NCBI GenBank assembly: GCA_035633755.1
Contig: DASQEH010000053.1
Location: forward strand, 1 to 64,000
Direction of reading: 5' to 3'
Length of the DNA: 64,000 bases
Source: DASQEH01 sp035633755
GTDB taxonomy: Bacteria > Actinomycetota > Actinomycetes > Propionibacteriales > Nocardioidaceae
The position numbers were made by a program, and so were the translations under genes. Below, piece by piece: positions 1 through 9,124 of the stretch; the stretch's first letter is position 1, and each line of letters starts with the position of its first letter. A model generated the notes under the pieces. That model worked only from the letters and a program-made list of their open reading frames with translations, was not told where the DNA came from and searched no databases.

Positions 1-954
1 GGGGCGGTGCTGCCCGCGGTGGACGCGTGGGCGGCCTATGCACGCCTGGACGGCGCGGCCGCCGCGGCGCGCGCCGGCGGGGACCCCCGCAGCCTGGACC
101 AGCTGCGCAGCGACCTGTTCACCCACCTCCTTACCACCCCGGCCGCCGAGCCCGCCGCAGCATCAGCAGGTGGCCTTCCTGCCGCCCCGGTCGCGCCTGT
201 CTCCCCGGCCAGCAGTCGGCTGGCGGCTGTGCCGGATGGCCACGGCTGCAGCGTTGACGGCGCCGCGGGCGGCGGGACCGACGCCGGCATCGACCCGGCC
301 GGGTCGACCGCCCCCTCGACCGAGTCGATGTCGCCCGCGGTGGGCAGCACGGGCCGCAGCCGCGGTCACGCCCTTGTCGAGGCCGGGTGCCCGCCGCCTG
401 CACCGGGTGGGGGTGCGCGGGTGCAGGTGCAGGTGGTGATCGCGTTGAGCAGCCTGGTGGGGTTGGACTCGCGTGGTGGGGATCTGCCCGGCTACGGGAC
501 CCTGCCGGCCGGGGTGGTCCGTGACCTTGCGGCCGCCGACGATGTCACGCTGTCGCGGTTGCTGTGCGACCCCGACACCGGCACAGTGCTGCAGGCCGAC
601 CCGTCCGCGTATGTGCCGTCTGCGGCGATGCGCCACGCCATCGGGTGCCGTGACCGGCGCTGCCGGATGCCGGTCTGCGGGGCCCGTATTCGTCACCTCG
701 ACCATATCCAGGCCCGCGTCGACTCCGGTCTCACCACCACCGCGAACCTGCACGGGCTGTGCCAACGATCCCATCTGGCCAAACACCATCCCGCCTGGCG
801 CGTCAGCGGCGACGCTGACAACACCGTCACCTGGACCACCCCCACCGGCCGCATCTACACCTCCACCCCACCACCAGCCACCGGCCACGGCACCGGACCA
901 CCCCGCCCCTACCGGCGGGCGGCTAGCCGCTCAGAGGCAGACACCGTTCCGTGA
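1..954 (+). CDS. HNH endonuclease domain protein (DUF222/HNH type), 5' end outside window
   Basis: The reading frame is open from the first base, so the N-terminal part (normally the DUF222 region) lies outside the window. The visible C-terminal third contains an HNH-nuclease-like stretch with CRDRRCRMPVCGARIRHLDHIQ followed by a histidine-rich NLHGLCQRSHLAKHH segment, as in the many DUF222-HNH proteins of Nocardioidaceae and mycobacteria. The middle is low-complexity Ala/Pro/Gly. These genes are often multicopy and their biological role is not established. The stop codon lies inside a 25-bp tandem duplication. Confidence 0.75.
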   Translation, partial: GAVLPAVDAWAAYARLDGAAAAARAGGDPRSLDQLRSDLFTHLLTTPAAEPAAASAGGLPAAPVAPVSPASSRLAAVPDGHGCSVDGAAGGGTDAGIDPAGSTAPSTESMSPAVGSTGRSRGHALVEAGCPPPAPGGGARVQVQVVIALSSLVGLDSRGGDLPGYGTLPAGVVRDLAAADDVTLSRLLCDPDTGTVLQADPSAYVPSAAMRHAIGCRDRRCRMPVCGARIRHLDHIQARVDSGLTTTANLHGLCQRSHLAKHHPAWRVSGDADNTVTWTTPTGRIYTSTPPPATGHGTGPPRPYRRAASRSEADTVP

Positions 955-986
955 CCCCAGCGCAGACACCGTTCCGTGACCCGGGC
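937..986. repeat. 25-bp tandem duplication across the HNH gene stop codon
   Basis: Bases 937-961 are repeated at 962-986 with two mismatches near the end of the unit. The first copy holds the last codons and the TGA (952-954) of the HNH gene; the second lies just after it. This is a local tandem duplication seen directly in the sequence. It has no obvious terminator-like structure. Confidence 0.8.
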
Positions 987-1054
987 GCAACCTGAGCCCG
1001 CTGGTCAGATGTCGCGCTCGCTCGGGGCGACCGCTGAGCGGATCGCTGTCTGCC

Positions 1055-1987
1055 CTAGTCGCTGCCCGCGGGCGGGTGTGCCGTGACGAAGTCGGCGATA
1101 CAGCGCGAGAGTTGGTCCGGGTGGCTCTGCATCACCCAATGGCCGGCGTCCAGATCGCGCCGGGTCAGGTTCGAGGCGAAGCGGGGCACGTCGGCGACGA
1201 GGGACGCAGTGATGAAGGGATCCCGGAGCGGGACGACGAGCTGAATCGGGAGCGATGTTCGCGGACCGCCTGGAACTGACTCGCGGTGAAAGGTGTTGGC
1301 CCGGTACAACCCGAGCCCGTTCACCGCGTCCGTCGGCAGCGTCTCGGCGAAGCTGTCACGGGCTGGGTCCAGGCGACGCATCATGCGTCTCATCGACGCA
1401 CGCAGGACAAGATCTGGTATGCGGGGAACCAAGAAGGCATAGGCGTACCAGCTGTGCCCCAGCTGCCGGACCGCTGCACGCCGACGAGCTCGGTCGCCGC
1501 GGCGGGCGGAGCGGACGTAGGCGTCCACATGGTGCAGTGCCGGTCCGCTGATTGTCGTGAAGGAAGCGATGCGGCCGGTCAGTGCCGGATGGGTACGCTC
1601 GCGAAGGACGGCATCCCAGCATTGAACCGAGCCCCAGTCGTGGCCGACGAGGTGTACCGGGTGGTCGGGGCTCTGGTCGGCGATCACCCTGGACAGGTCA
1701 TCGATGAGGTGACTCACCAGGTAGCCGCCTTGGTCCGTCGGCGGTGCGGAGGCGCCGGCTCCCCGGACGTCGTAGGCCAGGCAGCGGAAGCGGCCGGTCA
1801 GCCTGGCAACCACGGGGTCCCAGACGGCATGGGTGTCGGGGAAGCCGTGCACGAAGACGAGGGTCTGGCCGACGTCTCCTGAGCGCCAACCGGCCAGCCG
1901 CAGCCCGCTCGAGTCGACGTCGAACCGGTGCGAGGCGAACTGAGAACCGGCAAATACCAACGTCGCCACCTTCCTGGGCCGGAGCAC
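1055..1987 (-). CDS. alpha/beta hydrolase, epoxide hydrolase/haloalkane dehalogenase-like
   Basis: This 310-residue alpha/beta-hydrolase-fold protein has the oxyanion region HGFPD near residue 48 and the nucleophile elbow GHDWGS with Asp117, which is typical of epoxide hydrolases and haloalkane dehalogenases rather than Ser lipases. A C-terminal GHW is the probable catalytic His. No signal peptide is seen, so it is probably cytoplasmic. The GTG start at 1987 is preceded by GGGGAGA. It is divergent from sucC with about 110 bp between. The substrate is unknown. Confidence 0.75.
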   Translation of the reverse strand: MLRPRKVATLVFAGSQFASHRFDVDSSGLRLAGWRSGDVGQTLVFVHGFPDTHAVWDPVVARLTGRFRCLAYDVRGAGASAPPTDQGGYLVSHLIDDLSRVIADQSPDHPVHLVGHDWGSVQCWDAVLRERTHPALTGRIASFTTISGPALHHVDAYVRSARRGDRARRRAAVRQLGHSWYAYAFLVPRIPDLVLRASMRRMMRRLDPARDSFAETLPTDAVNGLGLYRANTFHRESVPGGPRTSLPIQLVVPLRDPFITASLVADVPRFASNLTRRDLDAGHWVMQSHPDQLSRCIADFVTAHPPAGSD

Positions 1988-2100
1988 CCCGAAGTCTCCC
2001 CAGGAGCCGAAATCTGGGTAGGCTCCGAGGGCACCCTCCGAGACGGCACGCTAACTCGCCGGAGCGGACACCGCATCGGCTACCTGAAGGACGGCTCACC

Positions 2101-3264
2101 GTGGACTTGATGGAGTACCAGGCAAAGGAGCTCTTCGCCAAACATGGCGTGCCCGTGACGGTAGGAGTGGTCGCGGCGAACTCCGAGGACGCAGGCACGG
2201 CGGCCCGTCGGCTCGGCGGGAAGGTGATCGTCAAGGCTCAGGTCAAGGCCGGCGGACGCGGCAAGGCCGGGGGAGTGAAGCTCGCCGACGGACCTGAGGA
2301 AGCCGTACAGCGAGCCAACGAGATCCTGGGGATGACCATCAAGGACCTGACCGTTCGCCGCGTACTCATCTCGCCCGCCGCGGACATCGCGAAGGAGTAC
2401 TACTTCTCGTATCTCGTGGACCGCGCCGCTCGCGGGTACCTCTGCATAGCCAGCAGCGAGGGAGGTGTCGAGATCGAGGTCGTGGCGCACGAAAACCCAG
2501 ACGCGCTGGCCAAGATCGCCATCGACCCATTGGTCGGCGTCGACGACGCGAAGGCGCGCGAGATCGTCACCGCCACCGGCTTCCCCGCCGAGGTGACCGA
2601 CGCCGCCGTCCAGTTGGTCACGGCCCTTTGGGACGTCTTCATCGAGGAGGATGCGTCGCTCGTCGAGGTGAACCCGCTGGCGATCCTCGGTGACGGCACG
2701 CTGGAGGCCCTTGACGGGAAGGTCACGCTTGACGACAACGCCAGATTCCGCCACGACGAACATGCCGTCTTCGAGGACAAGGGCGCGGCCGACCCGCTCG
2801 AGGCCAAGGCGAAGGCCAAGGGTCTCAACTACGTCAAGCTCGACGGTCAGGTCGGCATCATCGGTAACGGTGCTGGCCTGGTGATGTCGACCCTCGACGT
2901 CGTCGCCTACTCCGGCGAGCGTCACAACGGCGTGCAGCCGGCGAACTTCCTCGACATCGGCGGAGGGGCATCGGCGGAGGTGATGGCTGACGGTTTGGCC
3001 ATCATCTTGGGCGACGAGCAGGTCAAGAGCGTCTTCGTCAACGTCTTCGGCGGGATCACGTCGTGTGACGAGGTCGCGAATGGCATCGTCGCGGCGCTCG
3101 GCATTCTCGGAGACGCCGCGACAAAGCCGCTCGTCGTACGCCTCGACGGCAACAACGTCGACGAGGGCCGACGGATTCTCGAAGAGGCCAAGCACCCGCT
3201 GGTGACCCTCGTCGACACCATGGACGGTGCCGCTGACCGCGCCGCCGAGCTGGCTGCGAAGTAA
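2101..3264 (+). CDS. sucC: succinyl-CoA synthetase (ADP-forming) beta subunit
   Basis: SucC makes the TCA-cycle succinyl-CoA synthetase with SucD, forming succinate and ATP/GTP from succinyl-CoA. The 387-residue protein opens with the family hallmark MEYQAKELFAKHGVPV. An ATP-grasp domain follows (VKAQVKAGGRGKAGGVK, with VEVNPLAI about residue 198), and the C-terminal ligase domain contains GNGAGLVMSTLD, NFLDIGGGAS and the INVFGGI-like VNVFGGIT. I chose GTG at 2101, preceded by AAGGACGG; ATG at 2110 is an alternative three codons in. It is 8 bp upstream of sucD, so the two are co-transcribed. Confidence 0.97.
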   Translation: MDLMEYQAKELFAKHGVPVTVGVVAANSEDAGTAARRLGGKVIVKAQVKAGGRGKAGGVKLADGPEEAVQRANEILGMTIKDLTVRRVLISPAADIAKEYYFSYLVDRAARGYLCIASSEGGVEIEVVAHENPDALAKIAIDPLVGVDDAKAREIVTATGFPAEVTDAAVQLVTALWDVFIEEDASLVEVNPLAILGDGTLEALDGKVTLDDNARFRHDEHAVFEDKGAADPLEAKAKAKGLNYVKLDGQVGIIGNGAGLVMSTLDVVAYSGERHNGVQPANFLDIGGGASAEVMADGLAIILGDEQVKSVFVNVFGGITSCDEVANGIVAALGILGDAATKPLVVRLDGNNVDEGRRILEEAKHPLVTLVDTMDGAADRAAELAAK

Positions 3265-3272
3265 GGACTGAC

Positions 3273-4157
3273 ATGGCGATCTTCTTGACGGAGTCCAGCA
3301 AGGTCATTGTGCAAGGCATGACCGGCTCAGAGGGCTCAAAGCACACCCGACGGATGCTCGCCTCGGGCACGGACATCGTCGCAGGCGTGACCCCCGGAAA
3401 GGGCGGTCGGAGCGTCGACTTCGATGACGTGTCCGTTCCAGTCTTCAGCTCTGTGGGTGAGGCCGTCGAGGCCACCGGAGCCGACGTGTCCGTGGTGTTC
3501 GTTCCGCCGCGCTTCACGCGGGCGGCAGTGATCGAGTCGGTCGACGCAGGAGTGGAGCTGATCGTCGTCATCACCGAGGGCGTCCCGGTCCGTGATACAG
3601 CTGAGTTCTTCGCCTACGCCACCTCGAGAGGCACGTCGCGGATCATCGGGCCCAACTGCCCTGGTGTGATCAGTCCCGGCAAGTCCAACGCCGGCATCAT
3701 TCCCTCCGACATCACTCCCCCCGGCAGGCTCGGTCTGGTGTCGAAGTCGGGCACGTTGACGTATCAGATGATGTACGAGCTGCGTGACTTCGGCTTCTCC
3801 TCGGCGGTCGGGATCGGTGGCGACCCTATCGTTGGAACGACTCACATCGACGCACTGCAGGCATTCCAGGATGATCCCGAGACGGACGCGGTCGTCATGA
3901 TCGGCGAGATCGGCGGGGACGCTGAGGAGCGGGCTGCGGACTACATCACCGAGCACATCAGCAAGCCGGTCGTCGGTTACGTCGCAGGCTTCACCGCGCC
4001 GGAGGGAAAGACGATGGGACATGCCGGGGCCATCGTGTCCGGCTCGTCGGGAACCGCTGAAGCGAAGAAGCAGGCGCTGGAGGCCGCCGGAGTCGCCGTG
4101 GGCAAGACGCCGTCGGCGACAGCGCAGCTCATCCGTGACCTGCTGCAGGGTGGCTGA
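3273..4157 (+). CDS. sucD: succinyl-CoA synthetase alpha subunit
   Basis: SucD is the CoA-binding subunit carrying the active-site phosphohistidine. The 294-residue protein shows the CoA-binding Rossmann domain (VQGMTGSEGSKHTRRM, GVTPGKGG), the GPNCPGVISPGK segment, SKSGTLTYQMMYEL, and the histidine loop GHAGAIVSGSSGTAEAKKQALEAAGV with the phosphorylated His near residue 250. Length matches the family. It follows sucC directly, and a convergent gene begins 63 bp downstream. Confidence 0.97.
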   Translation: MAIFLTESSKVIVQGMTGSEGSKHTRRMLASGTDIVAGVTPGKGGRSVDFDDVSVPVFSSVGEAVEATGADVSVVFVPPRFTRAAVIESVDAGVELIVVITEGVPVRDTAEFFAYATSRGTSRIIGPNCPGVISPGKSNAGIIPSDITPPGRLGLVSKSGTLTYQMMYELRDFGFSSAVGIGGDPIVGTTHIDALQAFQDDPETDAVVMIGEIGGDAEERAADYITEHISKPVVGYVAGFTAPEGKTMGHAGAIVSGSSGTAEAKKQALEAAGVAVGKTPSATAQLIRDLLQGG

Positions 4158-4220
4158 CGCCAGCTGTAGCTGCAGGCCGCGGACGACGCGGTCGGAGTAA
4201 GCGCGGAGGACTCGTCGGGC

Positions 4221-6128
4221 TCAGCGCCGGAGCTGGGTCAGGCGTTCGGCGGCGCGTCGCAGGAGAGCGACGTGGCCTCCTGCCTTCGGGTCGTAGTCAC
4301 CACTCGGGGTGAACGTGACCTGCGCGACGGACTCACCCACCCGCACGAGGCCGCTTCGGTAGACCACGGTGGTGCTCGGGGAGGTCTGTACGGACACGTC
4401 CCAGCGATACGCGGTTCCCCGGTCCAGCTTCACTGTGTCGACGCCGTCCGCGGTGACCGTCTCCGGCGCATTCGAGCACGACTCGACAGCCGAGACGACG
4501 TCCTGCATGAACGAGGTCGTCGCCTTCGCGGTCGAGAACCTGCCGACGGTCTCGGTGATGCCGAAGATGGCCTGCAGCGATTCGTCACGGCCGGCCACGA
4601 CGTAGGTCCGCGAGCGAGTCGACCTGGCGCTCGAGTCCACGAACGCCTGGTCGCACTGCGTTGAAGCGCGGTTGGCTCCGCTCGCCTGCACCGGCGTGGC
4701 CGTCCAGCGTTCGGTCAGCCCGGCGAAGACGGGTAGGTCGACAGGGCTGAGGAACCCGCGCGCGTCTGGCTCGGCAAGAGGTGTCTGCGGGCGTTGCTCA
4801 TAGGGACGGGCTGAGCAGGCGCCGTCTGATCGTGCGCACACAGCGTTGATCGAGCTGCCGAGAAGGCGCGACAGCACCTGGGACGAGACGACCGGAGAGC
4901 CGGCTCGCGAACGACCGGTCCACGTCACCACGACGGAGCCTGTTCGCGCAGCCAGGACGCGCCGCTCGTAGATGCCGCGCCGGTCGACATGCCGGGTCGT
5001 AATGCTGACCGCCTCGTCGCCCGCGCCTTGCAGCGACGCGATGCCGGTGATTCGCATCGGACCGGGGGAGCACGTGGTCAGTCGCGTCACCAACGACCGG
5101 TAGGCGGTGTGTGCCTCGCGAGAGGTAGGCGATCCCGCCAGTGTCTGCGTCAAGGTAGCTGATGCGCGAGGGCTGCTGCCGGCGGTGAACTGCCGCGCCT
5201 GATACGAGTCAGCTCGGCCGCTCGGTCGATCGAGGCAGGGGTCTGCCGAAGCCTGCGCCGACGCCTTGGCGGGGGGCAGGATGGTCCACCTGCGCCCGCG
5301 GTCGAGTGACCGGAGCGACGAAGCCGGAGTGAGGACGCGGGCGTCCAAGGTGGGCGGAGACGGCGGGGCGGGTGGCGGCGGCGAGGCCGTCGGCTGCGAT
5401 GCGGACGCCGGCGGGCGTCTATCGCTCGAGGCGTCCGAGCTCAAGGCGGCGTCGGGTTCCTGAGCAGCCGTGATGCCTCCGATGCCGACGGCAAGAGCGA
5501 TGACCGCCGCTCCTGTCAGCGCGTGTCGGGTTCGGCGGCGACGCCGGGCATGCGCCTGGAGCTGCGCAGGGTCTTCGTCGGGGTACGCCTCGAGGTCGCT
5601 GCGCAGATCGGCCAGCGCCCGCACCAGCGCCTCGGCGGGTGAGGTCTCGATCCCTGCCGCGGCCAGCTGGGTCGTCGAGGCGTCGAGGGAGTCGTTGGCC
5701 GCCCGGACCGGCAGCTCCAGCTCGCTGGCCGCTGCCGGGAGGCTCAGGCCGGCCAGATACCGGGTGACGACGAGGTGTCGGTCGGTGGGTCGCAGACCTG
5801 CCAGTGCGGTGAGCAGGCGTTGGTGTTCGTCGGCAACGTTGCGGGAGCGGCGGTACCACGGCTGAGTCTTCGCCTCCCTCCAGTGCAGAGCCGCCTCGAA
5901 GGCGCGCTTGCGCATCCACGCGTCCCGATCGGGGCTGGCGGCGAGGTCACTCCAGTGCTCCGCCGCGGCTACGTAGGCATCGGCGAGCGCTCCGCGCGCG
6001 GTCTCCGGGTCCGCAGCGAACGCATAGACCTGGAGGAGCAGTCGCTTGCGCGACTCGCGGTAATAGTCGTCAAAGGCGTCAGTACGCGGCAATGACGGCT
6101 CCTCATCGTGAGTCGGCGGACAGGACAT
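4221..6128 (-). CDS. membrane-tethered sigma-70-like protein with extracytoplasmic C-terminal domain
   Basis: The 635-residue protein starts at ATG 6128. Residues about 15-170 resemble a SigE-type ECF sigma factor: a region-2-like segment (FDDYYRESRKRLLLQVYAFA...ALADAYVAAAEHW) and a region-4-like helix-turn-helix (LRPTDRHLVVTRYLAGLSLPAAASELELPV). An Arg-rich stretch and one transmembrane helix (HALTGAAVIALAVGIGGITAA) come next. A Pro/Ser linker leads to roughly 380 extracytoplasmic residues with two similar modules, each ending near a Cys-rich or strand-rich segment. Whether the sigma-like domain still binds RNA polymerase is unknown; it may be a sensor derived from a sigma factor. It is divergent from DUF6350. 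Confidence 0.7.
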   Translation of the reverse strand: MSCPPTHDEEPSLPRTDAFDDYYRESRKRLLLQVYAFAADPETARGALADAYVAAAEHWSDLAASPDRDAWMRKRAFEAALHWREAKTQPWYRRSRNVADEHQRLLTALAGLRPTDRHLVVTRYLAGLSLPAAASELELPVRAANDSLDASTTQLAAAGIETSPAEALVRALADLRSDLEAYPDEDPAQLQAHARRRRRTRHALTGAAVIALAVGIGGITAAQEPDAALSSDASSDRRPPASASQPTASPPPPAPPSPPTLDARVLTPASSLRSLDRGRRWTILPPAKASAQASADPCLDRPSGRADSYQARQFTAGSSPRASATLTQTLAGSPTSREAHTAYRSLVTRLTTCSPGPMRITGIASLQGAGDEAVSITTRHVDRRGIYERRVLAARTGSVVVTWTGRSRAGSPVVSSQVLSRLLGSSINAVCARSDGACSARPYEQRPQTPLAEPDARGFLSPVDLPVFAGLTERWTATPVQASGANRASTQCDQAFVDSSARSTRSRTYVVAGRDESLQAIFGITETVGRFSTAKATTSFMQDVVSAVESCSNAPETVTADGVDTVKLDRGTAYRWDVSVQTSPSTTVVYRSGLVRVGESVAQVTFTPSGDYDPKAGGHVALLRRAAERLTQLRR

Positions 6129-6265
6129 CGGGGCGGGGATCTGCCCGGGAACCGCCGACGGTACGCGAGAGACCACCCCTTGGGCCACTTGAGCGATGCC
6201 GCCGGACAGGATGAGCGGCGTGTCCAGCGGAGTCTGCCCGCGACGCTCGGCGACGATATGACGCA

Positions 6266-7489
6266 ATGACTGACCTGATGTCGCGCCCCGCGGAGCGCGT
6301 CGATAGCGACGAAGCAGTTCGACGGCCCCGCTCCCTCCTCCTCGCCGCGGCACTCGGCGGTCTCGTCGCCGCGGGCGTCGGGCTTGCGGTATGCGTGGCC
6401 GGCTCCCTGGCTGCCTGGTACGCCACAACCGACGGCTCTCTGACGACGGGTTCGCTCATCAGCAGTGCCCGCGTAGGCGTGCTCGCTTGGCTCGTGGGCA
6501 ATGGTGGGGGTCTGCAGGTCTCGTCCGGCCTTGTCACCGTCGTTCCGCTGGGTGCCTGCGTCGCTGCCGGCTGGCTCTTGTTCCGGGGTGGCCGCTGGGC
6601 GGGGGCTCACTGCCCCACCAGCTCGCTGCGGGACGTCGGCTGGGCGGCGATGGTCATGGGGCTCGTCTACATGCTCGTCGGCCTCGTGTCGTGGGCGGTC
6701 ACCCGCGGCGCCGACGCCTCAGCCGACCTCGTGCGCACAGCACTGATCACCGCAAGCCTCGGTGCCGTCTGCGGAGGCGGAGGGGTACTGCGAGCGTCGG
6801 GCCGCGCGCCGAGCCTGGCTGCTCGGGTACCGGTCGAGGTCAGAGCGGCCGTCACCGGGGCGGCTGCAGGTATGGCCGCGATGGTCGTCGCCGCAGGAGC
6901 GCTGCTCACCGCCTCGCTCATCGTGCACTTCCCCACGGCGGTGACGCTGACGGAAGGCCTGCAAGCAGGAGTCGTCGGAGGTGCGGTTGTTGTCGCCATC
7001 GGAGCCGCGTTCGTGCCCAACGCGGTGCTGTGTGCGGGTGCGTTTCTCGCAGGGCCGGGCTTTGCCTTGGGTACGGGCACGGCGGTATCGCCCGACGGCA
7101 TCTCACTCGGACCTCTACCGACATTCCCCCTCCTGGCGGCGGTACCTCGCACGACCGGTGCCTGGTGGCTGGAGGCAATGGTCGCAGTGCCGGTCCTGGC
7201 CGGCATGGTTGCGGGCATCACCGCAACGCATCGCTTCCCCACGGGCTCTGGGTACCGGGTAGCCCTGCGCGGCCTGGTGGCTGCCCTGCTGGGCGGCCTG
7301 CTGTTCGGCGCTGCCACGTGGCTCGCCACGGGTGCCGTAGGTCCGGGTCGCATGGCCGAGATAGGACCGGTGGCGGGCGCCACGCTCCTGGTGTGCGCCG
7401 CCGGCGGCAGCGTCGGCGGTCTCGCGGGTGCTGCCGCGCAGCACTGGGTGGGTCGTCGTCACCGGCTTCCTCCTACACCCAGGGACTAG
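6266..7489 (+). CDS. DUF6350 family multi-pass membrane protein
   Basis: This 407-residue protein is almost entirely hydrophobic, with about ten predicted membrane helices starting with LLLAAALGGLVAAGVGLAVCVAGSLAAW and ending with a short basic tail (GRRHRLPPTPRD). It matches the DUF6350 proteins that lie upstream of purN-purH in many actinobacteria. The function is not established. In this genome AlkB, TetR and PRC-barrel genes separate it from purN. A good ATG start lies at 6266. Confidence 0.75.
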   Translation: MTDLMSRPAERVDSDEAVRRPRSLLLAAALGGLVAAGVGLAVCVAGSLAAWYATTDGSLTTGSLISSARVGVLAWLVGNGGGLQVSSGLVTVVPLGACVAAGWLLFRGGRWAGAHCPTSSLRDVGWAAMVMGLVYMLVGLVSWAVTRGADASADLVRTALITASLGAVCGGGGVLRASGRAPSLAARVPVEVRAAVTGAAAGMAAMVVAAGALLTASLIVHFPTAVTLTEGLQAGVVGGAVVVAIGAAFVPNAVLCAGAFLAGPGFALGTGTAVSPDGISLGPLPTFPLLAAVPRTTGAWWLEAMVAVPVLAGMVAGITATHRFPTGSGYRVALRGLVAALLGGLLFGAATWLATGAVGPGRMAEIGPVAGATLLVCAAGGSVGGLAGAAAQHWVGRRHRLPPTPRD

Positions 7490-7521
7490 AACATACGTTC
7501 GACCGGGGATACGATCGATGC

Positions 7522-8157
7522 ATGACGACGCACCTCCAGGGGTCCCTGCTCGATGCGGCGCTGGATGAGGGGCCAGTAGTCGGGGATCTCGCGTCCCTTC
7601 AACGCACGGAGCTCACCCGCGGCGCCTGGGTCGACTACCTGCCCGGATGGATCTCGGGATCAGACGAGCTGTTCCTGAGGCTGGTCGAAAGCGTGCCGTG
7701 GTACGCCGAGCGCCGAATGATGTACGAGCGCGTCGTCGACGTGCCGCGATTACTGAGTTGGTACGGCGAGGATGCCGTGCTTCCCGATCCGGTGCTGGCT
7801 GAGGCGAGGGATGAGCTGAGCCGTCACTATCTCCCCGAGCTGGGCGAGCCGTTCAGAACAGCCGGACTGTGCTACTACCGTGACGGCCGAGACAGTGTGG
7901 CGTGGCATGGCGACACGATCGGGCGCAGCCGCTCAGAGGACACCATGGTGGCGATCGTGTCGCTGGGAGCGCCTCGCCGGCTGTTGCTGCGGCCTCGGTC
8001 AGGTGGGGGTGAGTCCATGGCGTTCGCTCTCGGGCATGGTGACCTCCTGGTGATGGGAGGTTCCTGCCAGCGAACCTGGGAGCACGCTGTGCCCAAGACA
8101 GCCCGTCCCGTCGGCCCGCGGGTCAGCGTCCAGTTCCGACCGCGCGGCGTTCGCTAG
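7522..8157 (+). CDS. alkB: AlkB-family 2-oxoglutarate/Fe(II) dioxygenase (alkylated nucleic acid repair)
   Basis: AlkB enzymes oxidatively remove methyl groups such as 1-methyladenine and 3-methylcytosine from DNA or RNA, using Fe(II), O2 and 2-oxoglutarate. The 211-residue protein has the metal triad His129-x-Asp131 (WHGD) and His188 (EHAV), plus the C-terminal RVSVQFR, whose arginines bind 2-oxoglutarate. The CYYRDGRDSVAWHGD region fits bacterial AlkB proteins of this length. ATG at 7522 follows DUF6350 by 32 bp, so the two are probably co-transcribed. It is convergent with the TetR gene. Confidence 0.9.
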   Translation: MTTHLQGSLLDAALDEGPVVGDLASLQRTELTRGAWVDYLPGWISGSDELFLRLVESVPWYAERRMMYERVVDVPRLLSWYGEDAVLPDPVLAEARDELSRHYLPELGEPFRTAGLCYYRDGRDSVAWHGDTIGRSRSEDTMVAIVSLGAPRRLLLRPRSGGGESMAFALGHGDLLVMGGSCQRTWEHAVPKTARPVGPRVSVQFRPRGVR

Positions 8158-8187
8158 CGCTGGTCCAGCAACGAGAGTGCCTGGCTG

Positions 8188-8904
8188 CTACGAAGCCTCG
8201 GTCTGGAGGACGGAGATTCGCTCGAGAAGGTTCTCCAGCGACATCTCGAACTCGGCGGCGGAGTGGTCTTCGGCAAGCGCGTCGTGCAGGCGCCGCACGC
8301 GGGGGTAGTCAGCGAGGCTTGACGGCTGGCTCTCGTCTTCCAACACGTCGAGGGGGCCGACGTCGGCACCAAGGCTCGACACCTCGAGCAGGAGGTGTCC
8401 TAGGAGGAAGCTCGTGAAGGCTCGGTACGCCGCCACCGCCGCCTCGTCGGAGAACCCTTCGGACGCGAGGCCCTCGAGGAACGACTCCACCCACTTGAGG
8501 TTGCGCAGTGGTGGCCGCAACCACGGCGCCTCGGGCGGCCGGGAGGCTATCAGCGGGAAGGCTTTGGGGTGTGCCAGCGCGATGCGGCGCACTCCGTGTG
8601 CGAGACGCTGCAGGAAGTCCTGCCACCCGTGCTGCGGGAACTGAAGTATCTCCTCGTCGTCGTACATCTGGTTCACGATGGTGTCGACGACCCCGTCGAG
8701 GAGCTCTTGACGACCGGGGATGTAGCGGTACAGCGACATGGCCTCGACGCCGAGCGAGCTGCCGAGCCTGCGCATCGTGAGACCGGACAGGCCCTGGTCG
8801 TCGATGAACGCGACAGCCGCCGCCAAGATGCGCTCCCTGTCGAGTGGCACGCGGGTCGACGGCGGACGTCGACCTTGGAGAACTGCTGCGTCTGTGTCAC
8901 CCAT
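8188..8904 (-). CDS. TetR/AcrR-family transcriptional regulator
   Basis: The 238-residue protein has an N-terminal TetR helix-turn-helix (about residues 20-70: LDRERILAAAVAFIDDQGLSGLTMRRLGSSLGVEAMSLYRYI) and a C-terminal domain of the tetracycline-repressor type (TetR_C_1). ATG at 8904 has a clear AAGGAGAAGG ribosome site; an in-frame extension upstream was rejected for this reason. The target genes are unknown: the neighbours are convergent AlkB and, across about 220 bp, the DUF2382 gene on the same strand. Confidence 0.88.
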   Translation of the reverse strand: MGDTDAAVLQGRRPPSTRVPLDRERILAAAVAFIDDQGLSGLTMRRLGSSLGVEAMSLYRYIPGRQELLDGVVDTIVNQMYDDEEILQFPQHGWQDFLQRLAHGVRRIALAHPKAFPLIASRPPEAPWLRPPLRNLKWVESFLEGLASEGFSDEAAVAAYRAFTSFLLGHLLLEVSSLGADVGPLDVLEDESQPSSLADYPRVRRLHDALAEDHSAAEFEMSLENLLERISVLQTEAS

Positions 8905-9080
8905 TGGACTGCCCTTCTCCTTCGGATCGGCACCGAGCGAGCGCGGGTACTGACCAGCGATCAACCGATCCGTACTCCATACGGTAGCCCCGCACGTCAA
9001 ATGTCTCGCCCGGTTGCCCGGCTGTCACACCATTATGAGGCGTCATCGCCTATTCGCGGTGCAACCCGGCCTGAACGTGA

Positions 9081-9112
9081 CGAGGCCCCGTCACGCGGGT
9101 GACGGGGCCTCG
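9081..9112 (-). terminator. Perfect 14-bp hairpin, terminator of the PRC/DUF2382 gene
   Basis: CGAGGCCCCGTCAC (9081-9094) pairs perfectly with 9099-9112 around a GCGG tetraloop, 13 bp beyond the stop of the minus-strand gene at 9125. No T-tract follows on the minus strand, as is common for actinobacterial terminators. The plus-strand side runs into GGTTTT. Confidence 0.75.
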
Positions 9113-9124
9113 TACGGTTTTGGA

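Noticed and set aside
1744..2100. Extended N-terminus for sucC
   Set aside because: The frame is open upstream, but the added residues are Arg/Pro-rich, they overlap the divergent hydrolase gene, and the SucC N-terminus begins at the GTG with a ribosome site.
2080..3195. 371-codon minus-strand open frame opposite sucC
   Set aside because: sucC is complete on the other strand and this frame has no domain or ribosome site.
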